The position numbers and the translations under genes were made by a program. Shown one piece after another: positions 27,001 through 35,287 of a DNA stretch of 64,000 nucleotides. The stretch's first letter is position 1; each line of letters begins with the position of its first letter. The notes below the pieces were generated by a model, which did not search any database, was not told the DNA's origin, and saw nothing but the letters and a program-made list of their open reading frames with translations. The DNA is from Sipunculus nudus (taxonomy: Eukaryota > Annelida > Sipuncula > Golfingiida > Sipunculidae), in NCBI GenBank assembly GCA_026874595.1, contig CM049311.1, positions 58,783,953-58,847,952 of the forward strand, read 5' to 3'.

Positions 27001-30000
27001 AACGACTTTTACGGTATTCAACACAGGAACTTCATTTCTTCAGTGCTATTGCATGATATTTACATAATCTTGGTCAAGTTCAAAGATGGCTGATATGACC
27101 TACTTTTCAAGGTCACAGAGCTTTATAGAATAAAAACTTAGAAGCTTATTTCTCAGGAAGCATTTGGTGGATTGTTATGAAACATGGTACATACCGCTCC
27201 AATTTAACTTTATGACTGATTATCAGCTTTTGCTAATATTCTGGTTTCGCAGTGCAGTGCTTACAGATACTGGCCAAATGTTTGGTCTGTGGGCGCATAA
27301 TGACCACTTACAGATCGAGTTTGCGTTTCGTCCCAGTTGACCTATTTTTGACCATATGACAGATCCTGAACATAGAAAATTTCATGAAAGACAGAAATTT
27401 TTATGAAAAATGCATATGTATGGACTTTTTTTCACAATGCCTGCAGATACTGGCCTGATTTTTTTGTGTGTTGCTTGCTAATGACCGATTACAGATCAAG
27501 TTTGCATTTTGCCCTTGTTGCATTTTGTACTTATGACCATACAACACCTCCTGAACTTAAAAAATTTTACAAAATTTAACAAATGTTTCTAATTTCCCCC
27601 AGGCGGGGGGCATTCGTGTCGTTCCGACACATCTAGTTTTCTTTCAGAAATATGCTTGACACTGCACACAAAAGTTCCATCGGGGGACATTGATAATTGT
27701 TTACCAATATGATCCTGTTATTGTGATAAATAGCCTTCTCTGAGATAACAAGATTTAAATTGTAGAAAATTTCTTTTATTTTCAGAAAATATCCTTGATA
27801 CTGTGCGCACAACAGATCCATCAGGGAACATTGATGCTCTGACTTACTGTGTTGGGTCAGTCAAGTTCCTGACAGGAAACTCCAATATAACTCGAGCCTT
27901 GGTCAAACATAACTGTGTGGAGGCCCTGGCAAAACTTCTCATCACCATTAACAAAACAGTATGTTGTTCATCACATTGTAATTAATAATTACATGACACT
28001 GGTCTTGTTTTCAGTCCACTCATTTGACAAAATTAAAATAAAGCATGCTCAGTAAATCACAAGTTAGCCCCTTCAGATCATTTGGTTAAGTTTGAGGGAA
28101 CTGTACATCTTGTATGTGCATATGTTTATAAGTAAACAGGGAGATGACAGAATTTTAGTTGTATCTGAATATATTTTAACCTTTGTTGAATTATTTTTCA
28201 GAGTGCTTAATTCATATTTGGGTTTTTTTGACAGTAAGTTGCCTTCACTAAAGACCTATAGACTGCCATATGAAGTATTTACTCTGCCATAAAAAGTATA
28301 AAATTCATTGCAATTTACAACAATATGATAGGCAGGAAGTAAATTCCTTTCTACATAATTCAGTCCTGTGTTCTAGTCATGTTCAAACTTATTTACAAAC
28401 TAGTAGATATTTATACAAACTTAAGATAACACTCTGTTTTTGTCACTGTGTGTGTTGTTATGTTACCTGTATCCTTTGGTGTCATATGAATCCGTTTACA
28501 GAATAGTTTTCTTTCTCATCTTTCAGAATTCAGAAAATGGGAAACCTAGTGAATCATTGGGAAATATTCTCGTGCAGGTAAATTTTGAACATTTTATTAG
28601 ATTACCTGTAAAAATAGTAGGCCTTGATCACATACCTCCATGAATGCTGGAATAATGACAGGAACAAGACATAGATCACGTGTTATTTCTTGCGGTAATT
28701 AATCATAGAAATGACATGTTGGATGTACCAGTATTTGTATTTTACATGTCAATATCATCAATCAGTGATACATGTTTGTATTTGATCGGTCTATATGTGA
28801 CTGCCAGAAATAGATGTTTCAGTGATTACCGGCCTAGTGAGGCCACATAACTCTCAAGTTCACATTCACTATTTGCTGAAGTGTACAGAATTATATGAAA
28901 TTTATACTTAAAGAAAAAAAGACTGGTTGTGTAATAAGAAGTTGTCACAGTGTATATGTCTGTGAAGTCTTATCTCTATGCATGTACATATTTTAAACAC
29001 ATATTCTTTTACAATTTTATCTGACTTTGATCTGAAACAGTTTATTTAAATCTTTCTCTCCTTTCAGCTGACTGGGTCACTACGGAACATATCTGATGTC
29101 AGTAACTCCCGGCACCAGTTTCTCTCATATGGTGTTATACCTGAGCTCTGTGTATTGTTGGACACGTATCCCGGGGACAGTGATCTGATGCTCAACGTCT
29201 CAAGAGTCTTCAGGTTAATACCCTCATTTAAATGTGCTTTGATTTAAAATTTTTTTCTCAGAAATAATTGAAATGTGTATCATTTGGTTCTATAAAGTAT
29301 GGGCCATCAGGCTTAGCTGAATTTGACACACTACTGATAACAGATACATTTATACCTCACAGTGACCTACCTTGGACATAGCCTTGATATAAAAGCTTAT
29401 GTCTTAATACTCTCTGACTTGCATAAAAAACATTGATAAGGATCATATTGCTACCAGGAAGTAGTTTGTTTTAAAGATTTTTTACTGGACATTATAAAAC
29501 ATGTTTGTTTTCAGTGTGTGTCAACATTTGTTCCTTGGTATCAGATATGTTGAAAGTTTAATAGTGGTGCAAGGCATAGGTACAAACACCAAACATGTGT
29601 TGTTGATCTGTTTTATATAATGTATTATCTCCATTAACCAGATTGTCTCTCAGTAATTTATTATATTGGCAGTCATTAAAAATGTCTTATTTCTGCATGT
29701 ATTTGATAAGCATTATTTTATCTTAGTGTATTCCTGTAATTATTTTTCTTATTATATTTTATTTTTGCATACACATAATCACACACTCAGCATTATTGTT
29801 ATATATAGGTTTGTGATTGTTTTGAAGATCCCCCCCCCCCATACACACATTTCCCTTATTTTAAGTAAAACATTAAGTACAGTGGAACCCTGCCATGCGA
29901 CCACCCCGCAATTGCAACCACCCCCACAATTGCAGCCACTTTTCTTGGTCCCAAATATATGATCCAGGTAACTTAGAATTTCACAGATATGGCCATTACA

Positions 30001-33000
30001 ACCACTTTGGTCAGTCCAAAAGGTGGTCATAATTGTGGGGTTCCACTGTACATGCAAAAACTGGTCCCATAAGATCACCTGTATGGGTTTGATTCCAGTC
30101 TTCAGCAATGCCTTTTGTAAACTTCAATTTTGACATTAGTATGAGGATTACATTATTTTGAGATTTTGATATGATATTGTTACAAAGACAATCCTGGGAT
30201 ATTAGTTTTGTTCTGATAGCAGAACGCTCTTTAAGAGGGGGTGTGTTACGGGGTGACATATAAGCGGACTGAACTGTCTCACTAGTGAAGCTTGCTTTGC
30301 TAGCAAAGTGGTTGGTATGCCGGACTTGTATGCCACCAACCTGGGTTAGACTCCTGGGATCGGCCCAGGATTTTTCCCCTTATTTATTTGTCTTCGTAAC
30401 AATATGAATAATGAACTTTTCTTATAAAAGTACAATTTGTTATCTTTCCAGCAAACTGACCCAGCATACAGAATGTGCCAACACAATGTCAAAAAACCCC
30501 AGCCACTTCAAATATCTTCTCAATGTACTCAAACTGCATGTCAAGCGTGAGGTAAGCAGTGCATGTTGTCTATTCAATATACCCAGCATTAAACGAGGAC
30601 TGTTGTGCATATCTTACCACATCAACAAGTTTCCATTGATCATACCTTGTCTGTGAACTGATGATACTGTGTGTAGCAAAATCCTTATTTGGTTTTGAAA
30701 TACATGTATAAAGAATTCCCAGACAAATTGTCATTTCTGCTTTAGACTGAAAACTTTATTTTCACAATCATGCCATTTTCCACTATCTAGACATGATTTG
30801 CTTATAGTGATAGCTGCACATTAGGTCAATGTAACAGTAACAAACATCATAGGAAATGTGTGACCAAAGATTAGATGCAGGATTTTAGACAGAAGTTTGT
30901 TGCCCTAGATCCCCTGTATTTATGTGGTGGGGCCCTTGATCCTTATTGCCATAGTAACACATCCTATGGATTCAGTCACTTAGGCACAGGCACAACTTCA
31001 TAAAAGACTGTGGAATACCTTAAATTAATTATTTTTGATATACTGTAATATTACATTTAACTTTAAAAAATGCAGCTATGATGTTTCTGTGTGTGTTTTA
31101 ATGAGCACCATGCAGATTTTAGTCAGAGCTCTGTGAATCTTAAATTTAATTAAGACATATAATGAATCAAACCAAAGTTATAAAAATGTACCCTCAGACT
31201 GACGTTTGTTGTAAATATTACAGCAAAATTGCAAGATCTTTTATAAGTATTTGTCAAACTATACAAAGCAGATTAGCATGCTATCTATTGGCAGATAAAA
31301 TAACCACGCTCTGCTCTGCATGGAGGACATGTTAGTCATAAGAAAAAGAATAATAATTGCTATGATACAAATTTATAAATGTTATGAGCTGCCAGTTAAA
31401 TGTGAGAATGTGGAGCCTCACAGTATTAATATATTTGTGTGTTTTATTCTTGTAATGTGTGGAGATGTATACTGAGCTGACCTTGTTCATCCAGGTGTTT
31501 ATTGCATTTCCAGGATCTGGTTGTGAGGATAAGCTTCATCATGGGTAACCTGACTGCCAAGAACGACCAGGCCCGGACGCTGTTGTTTCAGCAGGGAAAA
31601 TGTCTGGATACACTGCTCACTGTCTTCAAGTTTTACATAGATAAAGAGCCTAAGGTGAGGCTTATTTACCACTCATACTGATCAGAGCATTCTTTAATCA
31701 GGTCTAGCCACCTTCAGCGATAAAATGTCTCATGACCTATGATGGGTCAACTTCTTGCATGCCCACATATTGAATTAAGTATCATCATAACAAAATTCGA
31801 TCAAATTTTCTTGAATGTCTGACTCTGTTATCAGTTTATCAGACATTGTGACATTCTAACTTGTGCGCCATTGTACAAGTATCTTTTTTAAAACACAACC
31901 TTTGTTATTGAGTGTTTTGGTCCAAGAAGAAAATTACTGCTTACATCCACCATGACACTAGCAGTGAGAATGTATTTGTAGGAACACAGCTTTCAACATT
32001 CCTGTATTACTAAGTGATATATATGTATTTGAAGCAGAGGAGCACAAAACAGAGCATTTACTAAGCAGTAACTCCTGTGCTGTTCACTTTAATTTTTACA
32101 ATTGCATAATATCTCTGAACTCCTCCGTCATAGATTAATAATAAGAGAAATGATCTGCTTAACTGACCCTTTGAGTTACCTGATTACAGACAGTTAAACA
32201 TGCTGGCATAAATATTTATATTTTCTTTTCATTTGGTTTATGTTGCATCTTAGTAATAAATATTTTAACCTGTTAATAGTTTCACAGTATACCATAGGAA
32301 CAGTTTTTTTTTACATTTTAAAGTTGCAGTAATACTACCCATTAGTACCACTGAAGAATGTTCTCACTGTAACATAGACTAGTCAGGCATCACTATGGAC
32401 TGTGTATGTAACTTTCGTCTCCACTTTTACGTGGCACAGGTATAGGGATAGCCCTAATATCAAATCTTGTCAGCAGGGGTCCAACCCTTACTGTTTCCTG
32501 TTTACGTTGGTTGCTGTCAGATTGACACCATGCCCACTGAACGATGTTTCGTTCGTACATGAATGGAGATATGCAGTGTTCATACTCTGTTCTGTCTTCA
32601 CATATTTCTCATAACTATTTATGAATGAATTCCTGATTGTTTCCTGAGCTACCACCTCTGTATGTGAGAATGGTGCTAATGTTGAGTGTCAGGCTGGGCT
32701 CACTGATCAAGTGACCTAACCACCACAGTCCATATGGTCTGCCCTCTTAACCTATTTATGATAATGATAATGATAAACACTCCGACACAGAAGGCCTTCC
32801 ATGGCCATGGTTGCAAGAGCTGTTTACAAGACGATAGTGATGTCACAAAGTTAATGAAGTATGATGTTGCATTGACTGACATCATCAGCTGGAGTTGCTA
32901 TATCTCTGTTCTCCAGTGATGAATATTTCACAGTCATTATAAATTATCTTGCCATATTTTGGATTATTTGTCTTATATGAATTACATGCCAGGTAAAACA

Positions 33001-35216
33001 TTATTATTCACTTGATAGTTGGCAGAACGACTCCTGCAACCCTTTTCTTAGAACTTATTATAGTGTCCCCTTTGTATAAAAATATCCCAGAAAACCTGCC
33101 CTGACAGGTACTGGTACAGACTACAAGTGTTCTGTTTCAGAGAGTTGCCCAAATTATGCACATTTTGCGCTTGTCGGGTGATCGACTGTTTACATTGCAA
33201 ACAGTAACTTGATTGGTTGCTTACAACTGCTCTGCTTATGATTATTCATTGAATGAATATATGATTAAGGTCACATAGAGTTCATGAATAGGTCAATAAT
33301 CCACAAAATCATTCTAAAAATTGTTATAAAATTTATTTTTCGTAAAATTGGAAATTCAGTTATCTCAGCTTTCTGTTATAATGATTCTTATCGGAGCCAT
33401 CAGTAATAGTATCCATTTTTACCAGAACCATCAGTAATCACATGGGTTCTCAAAAAGTCATATATGGCATGAACATATATCATGAAATGACATGTTGAGC
33501 TATGGTAGGATGTAGCAGAGTGGTTAAGGCATTGAATTGCATTTACATGATGGTAAAATCTCAACAGACTACTTGATTCTGTCCAATGTCTTAATGAAAG
33601 GTCACCTGGTATGGCTTTTGGATTGTTCCTAAACCTGAATTTCAGAAGGCTCAAAGGGCTCAAAGGATGTTCAGTTTTAATATTTATACAATGTATTTAC
33701 AAGATATACACCTTAAATATATTAATGACAGGATTATATTTATTATAGAAACAATCCTCAGAAAACAAAGAGGGAGAATCTGAAAGTAAAACACCCACCA
33801 AGGTCGAAGATGTCTGTATGAAGGTCATCCGGGTCATAGCCAACCTGTCAATCAATGAGGAGATAGGACCTGTCATTGCTGCCAGTGAACCATGTCTAAA
33901 ACTCTTATTACAAATCTTAAGTAAGTATCATATTTTAATATTCTCTGGATTATATATTTTTCTTTGTGGTAATTACATGAATATCTTAAGAACAACAACA
34001 GATGAGCCAATTACGTATATAATTTTCTGCCATATATTGTGTATTTAGTTGGGAGATGCATGTGTTCTAATATAAAAATATAAGATCCAGCTTTGCGTTT
34101 CCCCAGTTGCTGTGAATTAGATGCTGATTAGCCAGTTTGTTAGTGTGATAGAAATGATCCTGTACAATTTGACTGTTGTCATGTGGATATCATTAATACT
34201 ATCCTGGAAGATTATAATTTTGGACTCATTGAACCCTTAGTACTGTATACTTGCACGATATATATGATTATATTTATGTTTGCAGCAGTCAAAGAGATAA
34301 GTTCCAGCGAAGAGCTGGTCCTGAACACCATGGCAACCATCAATAACCTGTCATATTATAATGTCAAGGACAGTGCTGTCACAAAGAGGCAGACACAGGT
34401 AGCACAGTGTAAGTACAACACATAGGGAAAATATTTGATGATAAATGACCTATCAGGGAACAGAGCCTTAAAAAATATTTATCAGGAACTACTTGCAACT
34501 CATCATGTCTATTTAATCATGCTGTGTCTAAACAAGGATAAACATGTTACATCCCTCCCTATTGGCCAGCTGTCAATCAATCAACAATCAGAATACACCT
34601 TCCTAATCATGGGTGAAGTCACCTGATTTTCATTCCTTTGCCAAACTTCAAACCAGGAAAATCTATTTTACAACTTTCCGTCCTCCTCCCAATCCTCCTC
34701 TGTTGTCTGATATTTTGGCACATCCTATGGGGTCTCTTGACTCTCTATGCTTGCAAGTGTTATGGTTCCTTATATAGTCAATTGTGCTATATTCCTGTTA
34801 TAACACCCCATTCAGGCATCTGTTAATGTTTCAAACATTATTTGTATATATATGTTTGCCATACAGCCCTACATGATTAAACTATAAACTGTGTTGCTTT
34901 CAGGAGCACTGCTTTTTCTAATATACTTTTTTGAGTCATTTATTAAAATGAGATTTACCTCAAAATTGATATTTTACTATTTTTTAAATATGTTTGATGA
35001 GTAACAGTGGATGCCTGGATAAATATTTATTTTTTTTTGTATGCATATAATGATTCCAGCAGTTTTAAATATAACACATATTTTAAAAAAGTTTCTTTTG
35101 AATATTTACTGAAGGAAAATGAAAAAAATTGTGATGTGATATTTTACAAAAATCTGCCTCTGATATGTGCAAAGGATTTTGTCCATGTTTAATTCCAATA
35201 TATATCTATGTGTGTG

Positions 35217-35287
<71 letters not shown>

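Larger units (their letters stand above)
23630..27640 (+). mobile_element. HINE/Helitron-like element, family C (interrupted)
   Basis: Head TTTATGCCCCCGCC with hairpin partner GTGGCCAGGGCAT; tail GGCGGGGGGCAT (inverted head), perfect hairpin GTGTCGTTCCGACAC (27616-27630), then ATCTAGTTTT. The CTAG fits the Helitron CTRR end. Cores of about 180 bp (TGCCTGCAGATATTGGCCTG at 23731, 23911, 24092; again near 27258 and 27438) are split by another element inserted at about 24263-27243. Confidence 0.7.

Noticed and set aside
33510-33580. Possible tRNA gene
   Set aside because: Box A is good but box B and the stems are broken; best read as a SINE relic.
34391-34398. Alternative donor GTAGCA for ARMC2 exon 15 at 34399
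   Set aside because: It would end in phase 0, whereas exon 16 needs a one-base overhang; only the donor after 34408 fits.
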